Origin: Halodesulfovibrio spirochaetisodalis
GTDB lineage: Bacteria > Desulfobacterota > Desulfovibrionia > Desulfovibrionales > Desulfovibrionaceae
NCBI RefSeq assembly: GCF_001672295.1
Contig: NZ_JXMS01000022.1
Location: forward strand, 1 to 59,828
Direction: 5' to 3'
DNA length: 59,828 nt
The notes below the pieces were generated by a model. It was not told the origin of the DNA and made no database searches. It worked only from the letters and a program-made list of their open reading frames with translations. The stretch's first letter is position 1, and every line of letters starts with the position of its first letter. This document shows positions 37,001 to 47,200 of this stretch, piece by piece. Made by a program: the position numbers and the translations under genes.

Positions 37001-38162
37001 TGCGTACAACATTCCTGGTAAACGCAAAGGCGAAGTTCTTGCTGAAGCAGGTCATGTAGTAACAGCAGAAATTCTTGAAGAAATTCCGGTTAAGAAACTT
37101 TCCGGTCTGTTTAAGTCTAATGAAGTAAATGACGCCATTGAGCATATCATTGAAGAATATGATAAGCAGGTTGAATTTATTAAGAATATCTACGACACCA
37201 AACGCGAGAAAGTGTCTGAAGGCGATGATCTGCCTCCAGGCGTGCTCAAGATGGTTAAATGCTACATCGCCGTTAAGCGTAAGCTTAGCGTAGGTGACAA
37301 AATGGCTGGCCGTCACGGTAACAAAGGTGTTGTTTCCCAGATTCTGCCTATCGAAGACATGCCGTTCTTCGCAGATGGTTCTACAGTAGACATCGTACTT
37401 AACCCACTGGGTGTACCGTCTCGTATGAACATCGGTCAGATCATGGAAACACACTTAGGTTGGGGCGCACTCAAACTTGGTGAGCAGCTTGCAGCACTTC
37501 TTGAAACCGGCGAACACCTTAAAGACGTTCGTGCACGTGTTAAAGAGGTTTACAAGTGTGATTCCATCAACCGTATGGTCGACGAAATGGATGACGAAGA
37601 GTTCACAAAAGCTGTTCGTCGCCTGAGCACCGGTATTGTAACAAAGACTCCGGTATTCGACGGTGCACGTGAAGAAGAAATCTGGTCATGGATTGCTGAT
37701 GCAGGCATGCCGGATGACGGTAAGAACGTACTGTTCGACGGCCGTACCGGTGACCAGTTCCAGAACCGCGTAACCACAGGTGTTATGTACATCCTGAAAC
37801 TGCACCACTTGGTTGATGAAAAAATCCACGCCCGTTCAACCGGTCCTTACTCACTTGTTACGCAGCAGCCTCTGGGTGGTAAAGCTCAGTTCGGTGGTCA
37901 GCGTCTTGGTGAGATGGAAGTATGGGCACTGGAAGCACATGGTGCAGCTTACATGTTGCAGGAATTCCTGACCGTTAAGTCTGATGACGTAACCGGTCGT
38001 GTAAAAATGTACGAGAAGATCGTTAAAGGTGACAACTTCCTTGAAGCTGGTATGCCTGAGTCCTTCAACGTACTTATCAAGGAATTGATGTCCCTCGGTC
38101 TGGACGTCACCCTGCATCAGGAAGAGGAACAAAAAGGTCCACGCACCTTCCTTGCTGACTAA
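34059..38162 (+). CDS. rpoB: DNA-directed RNA polymerase subunit beta
   Basis: A 1367-residue subunit, close to the usual proteobacterial length. The rifampicin cluster is readable ([20 protein letters not shown] then [16 protein letters not shown]), with the usual Asp, His and Ser, so no resistance substitution is seen at the common positions. The late [13 protein letters not shown] block and the C-terminal [19 protein letters not shown] block are intact. The SD GAGG precedes ATG 34059. Confidence 0.99.
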   Translation: MGQLYKKFGKIEVTLPIPHLLNLQVDSYKKFLQEGRTDRLPEEGLEGVFRSVFPIEDFNRTASLEYVRYDISEPKYDQAECIAKGLTYEAPIRITVRLVVYDVDEETENRTIRDIKEQDIYFGTLPLMTEKGTFIVNGTERVIVNQLQRSPGIIFEHDAGKTHSSRKVLYSCRIIPMRGSWLDFDFDHKDILYVRIDRRRKMPATILFKAMGMSRSDILDCFYEKEYFRFEDGKVLWEVQKDMYRKEIAYVDLGDGEKVFAKQGKPITKRTWRLLLDAGIDAIEVAPDTLNGLFLAEDLVDENTGEVLADAADELTEDIVERIREAGVTRLPVLHTRGSDVSSSMRDTLLLDKTEDSESARVEIYRRLRPSSPPTPEIANTFFENLFRSGDYYDLSPVGRYKMNQRLDLDRENDMRTLSDNDIFTAIKILCKLKDSHGPADDIDHLGNRRVRPVGELVENQYRIGLVRMERAIKERMSLQEVATLMPHDLINPKPVAAVLKEFFGTSQLSQFMDQTNALSEVTHKRRLSALGPGGLTRERAGFEVRDVHTSHYGRICPIETPEGPNIGLIVSLTTYSKVNDFGFIETPYRVVQDARVTDEIIYMDATTEQGQVVAQANAELDEQGNFVREFITTRYLGDVLMSPREDVTLMDISPSQMVSISAALIPFLEHDDANRALMGSNMQRQAVPLLRCHKPIVGTGMEGPVAQDSGACIIAEGEGIVRFADADRIVVSYTNGLYPESGGVRSYDLQKHHKSNQSSCFGQKPTCHPNQPVVRGTILADGPGIEDGELALGKNLVVAFMPWCGYNFEDSILISERMVKEDVFTSVHIEEFEVVARDTKLGPEEITRDIPNVSEEMLRNLDGSGIIRIGANVSPDDILVGKITPKGETQLSPEEKLLRAIFGDKARDVKNTSLKVPPGIEGTVIDVKVFNRRSGEKDERTKNIEDYELAKLDRKEQSHIAALTASTMIKVVEEAGGKQLAYNIPGKRKGEVLAEAGHVVTAEILEEIPVKKLSGLFKSNEVNDAIEHIIEEYDKQVEFIKNIYDTKREKVSEGDDLPPGVLKMVKCYIAVKRKLSVGDKMAGRHGNKGVVSQILPIEDMPFFADGSTVDIVLNPLGVPSRMNIGQIMETHLGWGALKLGEQLAALLETGEHLKDVRARVKEVYKCDSINRMVDEMDDEEFTKAVRRLSTGIVTKTPVFDGAREEEIWSWIADAGMPDDGKNVLFDGRTGDQFQNRVTTGVMYILKLHHLVDEKIHARSTGPYSLVTQQPLGGKAQFGGQRLGEMEVWALEAHGAAYMLQEFLTVKSDDVTGRVKMYEKIVKGDNFLEAGMPESFNVLIKELMSLGLDVTLHQEEEQKGPRTFLAD

Positions 38163-38168
38163 ATAGAA

Positions 38169-38204
38169 CGGGTTTGCTCCGCAAGCCGGAGCAAACCCGA
38201 TTTT
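38169..38204 (+). terminator. Strong intercistronic hairpin between rpoB and rpoC
   Basis: A perfect 13-bp stem, CGGGTTTGCTCCG / CGGAGCAAACCCG, with a 5-base loop, followed by ATTTTAGG. It begins six bases after the rpoB stop. The short T-run makes it a weak terminator or a processing/stability element. Confidence 0.65.
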
Positions 38205-38263
38205 AGGATACTGTTACAGATCCCGAAACCCGCATGACAACCTTTATGGGTGGGGTAACAACT

Positions 38264-41200
38264 ATGAGTTTAGACGATCTTTTCTCTGCACGTAGCAATA
38301 CAGCTCAAGCTGCAGATATTCACAACCTGAAGGCTATTCAGATCTCCATTGCTGCTCCGGAAGCAATCCGAGAATGGTCTTACGGTGAAGTTAAAAAGCC
38401 AGAAACTATTAACTACCGTACGTTCAAACCAGAACGCGACGGTCTTTTCTGCGCAAAGATCTTCGGCCCGGTAAAAGATTACGAATGTAACTGCGGAAAA
38501 TACAAACGCATGAAGCACCGCGGCATCGTCTGCGAAAAGTGTGGCGTTGAAGTTATTGCTTCCAAAGTTCGTCGTGAGCGTATGGGTCACATTGAGCTTG
38601 CAGCTCCAGTTGCGCACATCTGGTTCCTGAAAACTCTGCCTTCCAAGATCGGTACACTGCTCGACATGACCATGTCTGATCTTGAGAAAGTATTGTACTT
38701 CGACTCTTTTGTCGTTCTTGATCCGGGCCAGACTTCTCTCGCCAAGAATCAGGTTATCTCAGAAGACCACTACTTCCAGGTAATCGACCACTACGGCGAA
38801 GACGCAATTGTTGTGGGCATGGGTGCTGAAGCAATTCGCGGTCTCATCGAAGAGCTCAATCTTGAGACTCTGCGTCATGAGTTGCGTGAAGAGTCTCAGA
38901 CAACCCGTTCTCAGACCAAAAAGAAAAAACTTACAAAACGACTGAAGATTGTTGAGGCTTTCCTTGAGTCCAACAACCGTCCTGAATGGATGATTATGGA
39001 AGTTGTTCCGGTAATTCCACCAGAACTTCGTCCTCTCGTTCCTCTGGATGGCGGACGTTTCGCAACTTCCGACCTCAACGACCTTTACCGTCGTGTTATT
39101 AACCGTAACAACCGCCTGAAGCGTCTGATGGAACTCGGTGCACCTGAGATCATCATCCGTAACGAAAAACGTATGCTTCAGGAATCTGTTGACGCACTCT
39201 TCGACAACGGTCGCCGCGGTCGCGCAATTACCGGTACTAACGGTCGCCCTCTTAAATCCCTGTCAGACATGATCAAGGGTAAGCAGGGTCGTTTCCGTCA
39301 GAACCTTCTCGGTAAGCGTGTTGACTACTCCGGTCGTTCCGTAATTGTTGTAGGTCCTAACCTTAAACTGCACCAGTGCGGTCTTCCTAAGAAGATGGCT
39401 CTTGAGTTGTTTAAGCCGTTTATCTACTCCAAACTCGAAGAAAGAAACCTCGCCTCTACAATTAAGAGTGCGAAGAAAATGGTTGAGCGTGAAGAGCTGG
39501 TAGTTTGGGATATCCTCGAAGAGGTTGTTCGCGAATACCCTATCCTGCTTAACCGTGCGCCGACACTTCACCGCCTCGGTATTCAGGCATTTGAACCAAC
39601 CCTCGTTGAAGGTAAGGCTATCCGCCTGCACCCTCTCGTATGCTCCGCGTACAACGCTGACTTCGATGGTGACCAGATGGCTGTACACGTACCTCTTTCT
39701 GTGGAAGCACAGATTGAAGCACGCGTACTTATGATGTCTACAAACAACATTCTTTCTCCAGCTAACGGTTCTCCTGTTATCGTTCCTTCTCAGGATATCG
39801 TTCTCGGTCTGTACTACATGACTTGTGAACGCTCTTTTGAAAAAGGCGAAGGCATGGAATTCTGCGGGCGCTGGGAAGTTATCAGTGCATATGACCACGG
39901 TCAGGTATCTCTGCACGCACGCATTAAGGTTCGCCTTGATGACGGCCGTGTTGTTGAGACTACCCCTGGTCGCGTTATCGTTTCTCAGATTCTGCCGGAA
40001 GGCATGAGCTTTGATCGTGCTAACGACGTTATGACCAAGAAAAACATTGGTAAACTCGTAAGTTCTGCATACCGCGAATGCGGCATCAAAGCTTCTGTTC
40101 TCCTTTGTGACCGTCTCAAAAACTTAGGTTACGAGTACGGCACCCGCGCTGGTGTTACCATTGCGGTTAAAGACCTTGAGATTCCGGACAGCAAAAAAGG
40201 CATTCTGGAAAAATCTCAGGCAGAAGTTGACGAAATTGAACGCCAGTACCGCGAAGGTATTATTACACGCACCGAGAAATACAACAAAATCGTTGATGTT
40301 TGGACAAAGACGACTCAGGACGTGTCCAACGAAATGATGAAGCACATTTCCCGTGATATCATCAAAGACGAGAAGACTGGTAAAGAAGAGTCCAACCTCT
40401 CCTTTAACTCCATCTTCATGATGTCCAACTCCGGTGCTCGAGGTAACCAGGACCAGATGCGTCAGCTCGCAGGTATGCGTGGTCTGATGGCGAAACCGTC
40501 CGGTGAAATTATTGAAACACCAATTACATCTTCATTCCGTGAAGGTCTTTCCGTGCTTCAGTACTTCACCTCTACTCACGGTGCTCGTAAAGGTCTTGCG
40601 GATACCGCGCTTAAAACCGCGAACTCCGGTTACCTTACCCGTCGTCTTGTTGACGTTGTTCAGGACGTTATCATTGGCGAACACGATTGTGGTACTGTTG
40701 ACGGTCTTGAGCTTTCCCACCTCATCAGTGGTGGTGAAATCAAAATGCGTCTTTCAGAACGTGCAATCGGCCGTGTTGTTCTTTACCCGGTTCTTGATCC
40801 GGTTACTAAGGAAGAACTTATTCCGGCTAATGGCCTCATCAACGAAGAACGCGCACAGCTTCTCGATGATCGTGGTATCAACTCCATCACCATCCGCTCC
40901 GCACTGACCTGTTCCTCTGAACACGGTATTTGTGCTCTGTGTTACGGTCGTGACCTTGCTCGCGGTCGTCTCGTTAACTGCGGTGAGACTGTCGGTATTA
41001 TTGCTGCTCAGTCCATTGGTGAGCCTGGTACTCAGCTTACAATGCGTACCTTCCACATCGGTGGTACTGCATCTACCCAGATTGAGAAATCCAGCATCGA
41101 AGCTCAGCACTCCGGTCGCGTTGTGACCTCCCGTGTTAAAGCTGTTACCAACAAAGAGGGTCACCACCTCGTACTTGGTAAATCCGGTCAGGTTTCCATT

Positions 41201-42421
41201 GTTGACGAACAGGGTCGCGAACGCGAAAAATACATCCTGCCTAACGGTTCCCGTTTGAACGTTACCGACGGTCAGGAAATCACCAAAGGCGACGTTATCG
41301 CTGATTGGGATCCGTTCAACGAGCCATTCGTTACAGAAGTTCCTGGTACAATTAAGTTCACCGATATCATCGATGGCAAAACATTCCAGGAAACAACTGA
41401 CCTTGCGACTCAGATGGCAACCCGTACCATTATTGAGTACCGTACAACCAACTTGAAACCGTCCATCTCCATTTGTGATGAAGACGGCGAGCCTAAATTC
41501 CGCGGTGATACTTCCATCCCTGCAGTTTACCAGCTCCCAGTTGGCGCGATTATCATGGTTCAGGACGGTCAGCAGCTTGAAGCGGGTGACGTTATCGCTC
41601 GTAAGCCGCGTGAGACATCCAAAACCAAGGATATCGTAGGTGGTCTTCCACGAGTAGCGGAACTCTTTGAAGTACGTAAGCCGAAAGACCTCGCTGTTGT
41701 TACTGAAATTGACGGTATCGTATCCTACGCCGGTGAAACCAAAGGTAAGCGCAAGCTCATGGTCACTCCTGAAGTAGGCGAACCGAAAGAATACCTCGTA
41801 CCTAAAGGTAAGCACATCACTGTTACTGAAGGCGACTTCGTAGAAGCAGGCGAACAACTTACTGAAGGTCAGCCGGAACTTCACGACATTCTCCGCATTA
41901 AAGGCGAGAAATTCCTCGCTAACTACTTGTGTGAAGAAATTCAGGAAGTGTACCGATTCCAGGGCGTAGGCATTGACGATAAGCACATTGAGATTATCGT
42001 TCGCCAGATGCTCAGAAAGGTATCTGTACTTGATCCGGGCGAAACCAGCTTCCTCGTTGGTGAGCAGGTGGATAAACAGGAATTCCGCGATGAAAACAAA
42101 AAGGCTGTTACTGAAGGGCGCACCCCTGCTAATGCTGAACCTCTGGTTCTCGGTATTACACAGGCTTCCCTTACAACTTCATCCTTTATTTCTGCGGCTT
42201 CCTTCCAGGAAACCACAAAAGTTCTTACCGAAGCATCTCTGCGCGGCAAACGCGACAGACTTCGCGGTCTCAAAGAGAACGTTATTGTGGGTCGCCTCAT
42301 TCCGGCTGGTTCCGGCTACCGCGACTTCGTTTCCTCAAACATCGAAGTACCACAGCAGGAAGAGCGTGCTGACAAGTTCCTCGACGAACTTGACGAGCCT
42401 GTATTCACTGCAGGCGCATAA
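38264..42421 (+). CDS. rpoC: DNA-directed RNA polymerase subunit beta'
   Basis: A 1385-residue subunit. The start is ATG 38264 ([10 protein letters not shown]), preceded by GGGTGGGG; the in-frame ATG at 38234 has no SD and adds ten unconserved residues. Zinc-finger cysteines are Cys75, Cys77, Cys90 and Cys93. The catalytic loop is [17 protein letters not shown], and the second zinc site is around [13 protein letters not shown]. It ends the ribosomal/polymerase operon. Confidence 0.99.
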   Translation: MSLDDLFSARSNTAQAADIHNLKAIQISIAAPEAIREWSYGEVKKPETINYRTFKPERDGLFCAKIFGPVKDYECNCGKYKRMKHRGIVCEKCGVEVIASKVRRERMGHIELAAPVAHIWFLKTLPSKIGTLLDMTMSDLEKVLYFDSFVVLDPGQTSLAKNQVISEDHYFQVIDHYGEDAIVVGMGAEAIRGLIEELNLETLRHELREESQTTRSQTKKKKLTKRLKIVEAFLESNNRPEWMIMEVVPVIPPELRPLVPLDGGRFATSDLNDLYRRVINRNNRLKRLMELGAPEIIIRNEKRMLQESVDALFDNGRRGRAITGTNGRPLKSLSDMIKGKQGRFRQNLLGKRVDYSGRSVIVVGPNLKLHQCGLPKKMALELFKPFIYSKLEERNLASTIKSAKKMVEREELVVWDILEEVVREYPILLNRAPTLHRLGIQAFEPTLVEGKAIRLHPLVCSAYNADFDGDQMAVHVPLSVEAQIEARVLMMSTNNILSPANGSPVIVPSQDIVLGLYYMTCERSFEKGEGMEFCGRWEVISAYDHGQVSLHARIKVRLDDGRVVETTPGRVIVSQILPEGMSFDRANDVMTKKNIGKLVSSAYRECGIKASVLLCDRLKNLGYEYGTRAGVTIAVKDLEIPDSKKGILEKSQAEVDEIERQYREGIITRTEKYNKIVDVWTKTTQDVSNEMMKHISRDIIKDEKTGKEESNLSFNSIFMMSNSGARGNQDQMRQLAGMRGLMAKPSGEIIETPITSSFREGLSVLQYFTSTHGARKGLADTALKTANSGYLTRRLVDVVQDVIIGEHDCGTVDGLELSHLISGGEIKMRLSERAIGRVVLYPVLDPVTKEELIPANGLINEERAQLLDDRGINSITIRSALTCSSEHGICALCYGRDLARGRLVNCGETVGIIAAQSIGEPGTQLTMRTFHIGGTASTQIEKSSIEAQHSGRVVTSRVKAVTNKEGHHLVLGKSGQVSIVDEQGREREKYILPNGSRLNVTDGQEITKGDVIADWDPFNEPFVTEVPGTIKFTDIIDGKTFQETTDLATQMATRTIIEYRTTNLKPSISICDEDGEPKFRGDTSIPAVYQLPVGAIIMVQDGQQLEAGDVIARKPRETSKTKDIVGGLPRVAELFEVRKPKDLAVVTEIDGIVSYAGETKGKRKLMVTPEVGEPKEYLVPKGKHITVTEGDFVEAGEQLTEGQPELHDILRIKGEKFLANYLCEEIQEVYRFQGVGIDDKHIEIIVRQMLRKVSVLDPGETSFLVGEQVDKQEFRDENKKAVTEGRTPANAEPLVLGITQASLTTSSFISAASFQETTKVLTEASLRGKRDRLRGLKENVIVGRLIPAGSGYRDFVSSNIEVPQQEERADKFLDELDEPVFTAGA

Positions 42422-42438
42422 GCGTTTATCAGAATGCA

Positions 42439-42472
42439 AAGCCCCCGTATCATCAGATACGGGGGCTTTTTT
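42439..42472 (+). terminator. Intrinsic terminator of the rpoBC operon
   Basis: GCCCCCGTAT, loop CATCAG, ATACGGGGGC and six or more T. A perfect 10-bp GC-rich stem 20 bases after rpoC. Confidence 0.96.
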
Positions 42473-42528
42473 AACTCATTCATCAGAATCAATTCTTATT
42501 CAGGCCAGCAAGGCTCATGTACTACTCG

Positions 42529-42744
42529 CTAGCCATTGTCATCTGGCTCGTATTGTAAAATATCACCGGGCTGACAATCCAAATACTTACAGATAGCTTC
42601 CAAAGTCGAAAAACGTACAGCTTTAGCACGCCCCGTCTTAAGAATAGAAAGGTTCTGTTGTGTAATCCCTATAGCTTCAGCAAGTTCTTTTGAACTGACA
42701 TTGCGCTTTGCTAATATGATATTAAGACTAATGCTTATTGCCAT
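42529..42744 (-). CDS. Small Cro/CI-type HTH regulator (YozG-like)
   Basis: A 71-residue protein that is essentially one helix-turn-helix domain: KELAEAIGITQQNLSILKTG then TLEAICKYLDCQPGDILQY. Proteins of this size and sequence are commonly paired with DUF2975 membrane proteins, as here (8-base gap). It probably represses the pair's own promoter. No effector domain is present; the membrane partner may modulate it. Confidence 0.88.
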   Translation of the reverse strand: MAISISLNIILAKRNVSSKELAEAIGITQQNLSILKTGRAKAVRFSTLEAICKYLDCQPGDILQYEPDDNG

Positions 42745-42752
42745 AACTTTAC

Positions 42753-43298
42753 CTACACCGTGAACTGCTGCTCTTCTTGTAACTTCCGGCCTTCGTCCAT
42801 AATTCGGGAAATCAATATCACCATAAGCCCCACCACAACCAGTGAGATATTTGCATCATCTACACTGATAGAAATAAAGCGTTGCCCCTGTGGATTAGTA
42901 AAACTCAAAATTACAGATTGCAATGCCCCCTGTGGCAGCGAGAGAGCCTGCTGTACTATTAAGCCGATCCCAATAGCTCTATAGCATGCAACATTATCAA
43001 CACCGAAGAATTCTCCACGACTATACAATGCAAATAATCTGGAAAGCATTCGAAGCACATACATTATCGCACCGCCAGTCAACATTGACGCTCCGAAACA
43101 AGCTATCCGCTGCCAAGTCGTAACAGGTTGGATAGTATGCCCGCGCAAAATAGATTCAGCCAATCCAAAGTTTGACCAACTGCCAGTGTCTGAAAAGTCA
43201 CTCCACAGCCAGAGGCACAGCATCAGAATCGGATAGGCATAAAAGAACACTCGGAATAACAAGGCAAACCTTTTACTCGGCTTGGTGATGGTAGTCAT
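42753..43298 (-). CDS. DUF2975 membrane protein
   Basis: About 181 residues with four hydrophobic segments. The start is ATG 43298 (MTTITKPSKR), preceded by AGGAGAAG; an upstream in-frame ATG at 43343 lacks an SD. The LFALYSRGEFFGVDNVACYRA block and the overall layout fit DUF2975. Function is unknown; it forms a two-gene unit with the HTH protein and is divergent from the GAK cassette. Confidence 0.82.
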   Translation of the reverse strand: MTTITKPSKRFALLFRVFFYAYPILMLCLWLWSDFSDTGSWSNFGLAESILRGHTIQPVTTWQRIACFGASMLTGGAIMYVLRMLSRLFALYSRGEFFGVDNVACYRAIGIGLIVQQALSLPQGALQSVILSFTNPQGQRFISISVDDANISLVVVGLMVILISRIMDEGRKLQEEQQFTV

Positions 43299-43335
43299 GC
43301 AGCTTCTCCTAATTATTGATCGATGTTTTTTATTG

Positions 43336-43364
43336 TTAAACAATCATTTATTGCTGTTTGTCAA
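43336..43364 (-). promoter_or_regulatory. Candidate promoter of the DUF2975-HTH pair
   Basis: On the minus strand, TTGACA (43364-43359), a 17-base spacer, GTTTAA (43341-43336). The -10 overlaps a short dyad (TTGTTAAACAA), a possible site for the HTH protein. Confidence 0.5.
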
Positions 43365-43517
43365 TAATTATATCGGAGACGCATTCTCACTTGGCTCTCC
43401 TTCGCACAATGCTCTCGAATCATATTCCGCTGATAACTAATTTTCTTATTTGACCAAGCCACTAAGTCATGCTTTTCTAATAGCTCATCCCTATTCCTTT
43501 GACACACAGGAGTCCTT

Positions 43518-44048
43518 ATGGCTGAGAAACTTATACGCACAATCACAAGGGGCGAACTGCCTAATTTTTTACGTGACTTAGCAGATGCATGTGAAAACGC
43601 ATCGGTACAAGATTTTCCAGACTGCACAAATGCAAAGAAGATTCGTCTATCCGTAAAAGACGAGTACGGGCAACTCACCGTTAAACTAAAAATGAGTGCA
43701 CACATTGATGAATGCGAACTATGTGAAGATTGCGAATGCGGTGGAATCAGACCGGACGGGCTTCCGCGATACAAGCGCCTGAAAAAACGCATGGCAACAA
43801 GCTTTAAAGTCATATTTAAAGCTCTCCATCAACAGACAGTTCCACCCGAAGAAGCAGTGCTCGACTTCATTGCTGACTCACGCCTCATGACAAAGTATCC
43901 CGGAAAGGGTGATCCGTTGTACGCAGAGTATGACAAACTCACAGATATACTTGAAGAAGCATGGCACACTAAGGACTTACAAAAATTCCACGAAACCGTG
44001 GACGCACTGAACCATATGAAAACAGAATGTCATCATAAATATAAATAG
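43518..44048 (+). CDS. GAK system XXXCH protein
   Basis: A 176-residue cytoplasmic protein, first gene of the GAK cassette. The C-terminus ends in TECHHKYK: a lone Cys-His (171-172) where a cytochrome c'-type CxxCH would sit, the feature after which the family is named. Residues 1-60 resemble the amphi-Trp proteins of the same operon (MAEK... with a helix, then the strands KKIRLSV and GQLTVKLKM). A four-cysteine cluster follows at 66, 69, 72 and 74 (CELCEDCEC), then a helical domain (about 85-176). There is no signal peptide, so a covalent c-type haem is unlikely; metal or haem b binding is possible. The SD is CAGGAG. Function unknown. Confidence 0.85.
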   Translation: MAEKLIRTITRGELPNFLRDLADACENASVQDFPDCTNAKKIRLSVKDEYGQLTVKLKMSAHIDECELCEDCECGGIRPDGLPRYKRLKKRMATSFKVIFKALHQQTVPPEEAVLDFIADSRLMTKYPGKGDPLYAEYDKLTDILEEAWHTKDLQKFHETVDALNHMKTECHHKYK

Positions 44049-44071
44049 CTCATGCGGTCAGGGGGAACGCC

Positions 44072-45241
44072 ATGAAGTTCACTGTTGAGCAGGAAAAAGA
44101 ACATGCTAAGCTGGTAGAAAAGCTCCGCGGCTATTCAGAAGACATAACGAAAAAAGATCATGCTATTTTTTCAAAAATTGTCTCGGATAAACTCGATAAA
44201 TGGCAGATCAATCAGGTTCTTACTCCTTCTGAAATTTATCCGCGCCAGCAGTATGTTATCGCCACCCACTGGCACCCTGAATTTGTTCCTATGGAACTCA
44301 ATCAACAGCGCATTGAAACCATGTTTCCCAACCGCAAAGATGAACTCATTATCCCCACTCAGCATAATGAACTCATGTCCTACGGCCCCTATACAGGTGC
44401 TGAAGTGGACTGCTACGCAAGCGGTTTTGACGAAAAGGTACAGCTACTGATCCACTTTGAAACAGAGCGACTGCAAGATAACGACACCATGCTGCGCTCC
44501 ATGCTTGCACACACCCGTAAGTATCGCTCAAGCCAGCTCTTTGATTTCATTCACTCATTCACAAAACCGATTGATGAAAGATTGCATGCTGCAGCTAAAA
44601 AAACCGGTGTTGAACCTAGCGCCGTTAAATTTGCCTGCATTGTAGTAGGCAAAATAGAGCAACTTCTTAACGAGCATTGGGACAGTGTGCCGGAATTTTC
44701 CATGCGCAATAAACTAATCCGTAACTACATTGACGCACTGCGCCCTGAATTCGGCCACCGCTTCATTGATCGGGTTCAGACCTTTGTGCAGGAAGTGAAA
44801 AAGATAGTGAAACTCAGCTTTCCACTGGAGTATTTCTATCGCGCTTCGGAGATTATAGAAGAAACACGACACCTTGGTGGCTCAATCATCATTCCTCATC
44901 CCGAACAATTCTGGCCAATTCTTCTCGGCAGATATGATGTGGACGGGTATGAGGTATGGAACCCGCAATCAAACAGATACACTGAGTTTCTTATAGATGT
45001 GGTAAACGAGCACAATAAATACCGCAAAAGCTCCAGCAAACAGTTACTCATCCTCATGGGAGATGATTGTCATCAAGGGGAAAAAACGCGCAGAAAAGAT
45101 GAGCAAGATCCAGAAAAAACAGGAAGGGAAATCGGCTTACAGCCTGCGTGGGATGACCTGAATATTCAAAAAAAGCTCATACGGGGTGGCGTTACCCGTC
45201 AAGGCATCATTGAGGAATACCGGAACAGACTCTCTGGATAA
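44072..45241 (+). CDS. PHP-like metal-dependent hydrolase of the GAK cassette
   Basis: A 389-residue protein; I do not know a name for it. It has spaced metal-ligand-like motifs reminiscent of a PHP phosphoesterase: THWHPE (His66, His68), HPEQFWP (His276), DGYEVWN (291-297) and GDDCHQGEK (Asp331, Asp332, His334). A helical insertion lies between about 140 and 250. Hydrolysis of a phosphoester would suit an operon with three kinase or ATP-grasp enzymes, but this is inference from motifs. GGGGGAA precedes ATG 44072, 23 bases after the XXXCH gene. Confidence 0.6.
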   Translation: MKFTVEQEKEHAKLVEKLRGYSEDITKKDHAIFSKIVSDKLDKWQINQVLTPSEIYPRQQYVIATHWHPEFVPMELNQQRIETMFPNRKDELIIPTQHNELMSYGPYTGAEVDCYASGFDEKVQLLIHFETERLQDNDTMLRSMLAHTRKYRSSQLFDFIHSFTKPIDERLHAAAKKTGVEPSAVKFACIVVGKIEQLLNEHWDSVPEFSMRNKLIRNYIDALRPEFGHRFIDRVQTFVQEVKKIVKLSFPLEYFYRASEIIEETRHLGGSIIIPHPEQFWPILLGRYDVDGYEVWNPQSNRYTEFLIDVVNEHNKYRKSSSKQLLILMGDDCHQGEKTRRKDEQDPEKTGREIGLQPAWDDLNIQKKLIRGGVTRQGIIEEYRNRLSG

Positions 45242-45265
45242 AGCTGAAAAAACACAGGAACCGGC

Positions 45266-45538
45266 ATGGCAGAACATAAATTTTCGTTCGAATCCTTGCA
45301 GGATACTTCATCTATTGTCGAACTGCTGGAATCGATTACGCAAGGGTTTAAAGACGGCTCAATTGCTCTTGCTTCTCAGCAGGACTCTATTACCCTTACC
45401 CCGAAGGGGTTGTTGAGTTTTGCCATCAAAGCAAAGCAGAAGAACGGAGAAAGCAGGCTCGTATTGCGAATTCGCTGGAAGGATCAAACTCCTGACCAGC
45501 ATTCGCCTTCCGGAACACTGTATATCGGCAGCGAATAA
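45266..45538 (+). CDS. amphi-Trp domain protein
   Basis: A 90-residue protein made only of the amphi-Trp domain: an N-terminal helix (SSIVELLESITQGFKDGSIA), a strand (DSITLTPKG), then alternating strands LLSFAIKAKQ and RLVLRIRWK with the signature Trp71. The family is known from cassettes with HprK-related kinases; the biochemical role is not established. It could be the acceptor that the neighbouring kinases or ATP-grasp enzyme modify. AGGAA precedes ATG 45266. Confidence 0.85.
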   Translation: MAEHKFSFESLQDTSSIVELLESITQGFKDGSIALASQQDSITLTPKGLLSFAIKAKQKNGESRLVLRIRWKDQTPDQHSPSGTLYIGSE

Positions 45539-45540
45539 GC

Positions 45541-47184
45541 ATGGCATCGTTCAAGGCTCTGCACGAACATTTTACCTTCCTGCTGCTCGAAGTGCAGGCA
45601 CAGGTACAGGCAACGCAGGATTTTTTACTGCGACCTACCCGTGTGCTCAAAAAGCAGCTGGCGCTGCGCTGTGACAAAACAGCCAATATGCAGGCCGTAA
45701 TAGAGACCATGTGCTATTCGGAATTAAACTCAGCGCAGGCTCTGCCACAAAGCCAAATCAATAAACTGCGGGCACTGCAAAAAATGGCAATACACCTGCA
45801 CTATATTTCAGAATTTTGCATAAATATTTCCAAGCAGACTCAATACCTTTCCAAAGAAAGCAGGCTTGATCCTGATGACTTCATGCCTTTTTTTGCAGAC
45901 ATCACTCAAGCCATCAATCTTGTTAAGCCATCACTTGATGAGGGCGACCTTTCCAAGGCGTTGCGCATATGCCGTGCTGAATACACACTGGATGAGAAAT
46001 ACAGACATGTATTTTCACGCCTTACACGGGAGATAAATGCCGGTACCGAAGCCTCAGGTCACGTCACTGCCATATTTATCTACCGGTACCTTGAGCGCAT
46101 TGGGGACTCTCTCCAACGCATAGGAGAAGCGCTCATATTTATTACTGTCGGGAATATTCTTAAAGTATCTCAGTTTGACTCTCTCCAGCAGACTCTTACC
46201 CAATCCGGCTTCACCGGCTCTATGCATGATGTTGACTATAAAGCCATACTTGGCAGCCGCTCCGGCTGTTCTGTTGGAGTAGTGGAGACAGTTGCTCCTT
46301 TTCATGAGCCAGCACGTCAAGGTTCCATCTATAAAGAAGGTTCTCTGGAAAAAATACGGCAGGAAAAAGATAATATTGAACGGTGGCAGCATGTCTTTCC
46401 TTCGCTTGTGCCTGCAATTTACGGATACCATGAAAGTTCGGACAATGCTGCGTTGCTTATTGAACTACTTCAGGGCTGCACTCTGGACGAAGTCATCCTG
46501 CAAGGAGAACAGTTTCTTGTTGATAGCGCATTGACTGTCCTGCAAAACACATTACGCAACGTCTGGGATGCTACAAAAACACAATCACCTGTGAACACAA
46601 ACTACATCCAGCAACTCACAAGCCGTCTTTCACCTGTACTGCAAGTCCACCCTGCCTCTCTGCGTGACTCTCTTTCCGTCGGCAGTGTAACAACTCACTC
46701 CACAGAAGAGCTGCTCAACCAGTGCTCACACCTTGAAAAAACGCTCTCAGCACCATTCTCCGTCCTTATTCACGGTGATCTCAATATGAACAACATTGTA
46801 TACAATCAACAGCTTCAAACTGTACGTTTCATCGATTTGTACCGTTCCAGAGAGTTTGATTATCTGCAGGATGTTTCCGTTTTCCTTGTCTCAATATTCC
46901 GCATCCCTGTTTTTGAACCACAGATACGGGACAGACTGAACCGGACTACCGACCAGTTTTATTCATTCGCACGAAAAGTTGCATCTGATTACAACGACGC
47001 CACCTTTGAAGCTCGCTTAGCCTTTGCCCTCGCCCGCTCTTTCTATACCTCAACACGCTTTGAGCTTAACAGCAGCTTTGCAAAACGCATGTATCTACGT
47101 GCCCACTTTCTCATGGAAAAATTGCTCGAACACTCGGGCGGATGGGCAACATTCACATTACCGGAAGATATTTTACTGTATTAA
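45541..47184 (+). CDS. PhoU-like/aminoglycoside-phosphotransferase-like fusion kinase
   Basis: A 547-residue two-part protein. The N-terminal third (about 1-205) is all-helical and contains YRYLERIGDSLQRIGEA, a PhoU-type signature. The C-terminal part (about 240-520) is an APH/choline-kinase-like domain with the catalytic IHGDLNMNNIV (His411, Asp413) and the metal-binding FIDLYRSREFDYLQD. It is probably a small-molecule or protein kinase whose substrate is unknown, with the PhoU part perhaps sensing phosphate or metal clusters. It begins 3 bases after the amphi-Trp gene with no strong SD, so translation is coupled. Confidence 0.75.
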   Translation: MASFKALHEHFTFLLLEVQAQVQATQDFLLRPTRVLKKQLALRCDKTANMQAVIETMCYSELNSAQALPQSQINKLRALQKMAIHLHYISEFCINISKQTQYLSKESRLDPDDFMPFFADITQAINLVKPSLDEGDLSKALRICRAEYTLDEKYRHVFSRLTREINAGTEASGHVTAIFIYRYLERIGDSLQRIGEALIFITVGNILKVSQFDSLQQTLTQSGFTGSMHDVDYKAILGSRSGCSVGVVETVAPFHEPARQGSIYKEGSLEKIRQEKDNIERWQHVFPSLVPAIYGYHESSDNAALLIELLQGCTLDEVILQGEQFLVDSALTVLQNTLRNVWDATKTQSPVNTNYIQQLTSRLSPVLQVHPASLRDSLSVGSVTTHSTEELLNQCSHLEKTLSAPFSVLIHGDLNMNNIVYNQQLQTVRFIDLYRSREFDYLQDVSVFLVSIFRIPVFEPQIRDRLNRTTDQFYSFARKVASDYNDATFEARLAFALARSFYTSTRFELNSSFAKRMYLRAHFLMEKLLEHSGGWATFTLPEDILLY

Positions 47185-47200
47185 CATGGGGTGAGACCAC

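Noticed and set aside
36336-37454. Long minus-strand open frame opposite rpoB (and a similar one at 40754-41986 opposite rpoC)
   Set aside because: Mirror frames of highly biased genes; no SD and no protein-like sequence.
43380-43517. Sigma-54 promoter for the GAK operon (TTGGCTCTCCTTCGC)
   Set aside because: The GG-to-GC spacing is 11, one short of the required 12, and the -24 half is poor; no confident promoter was found for this operon.
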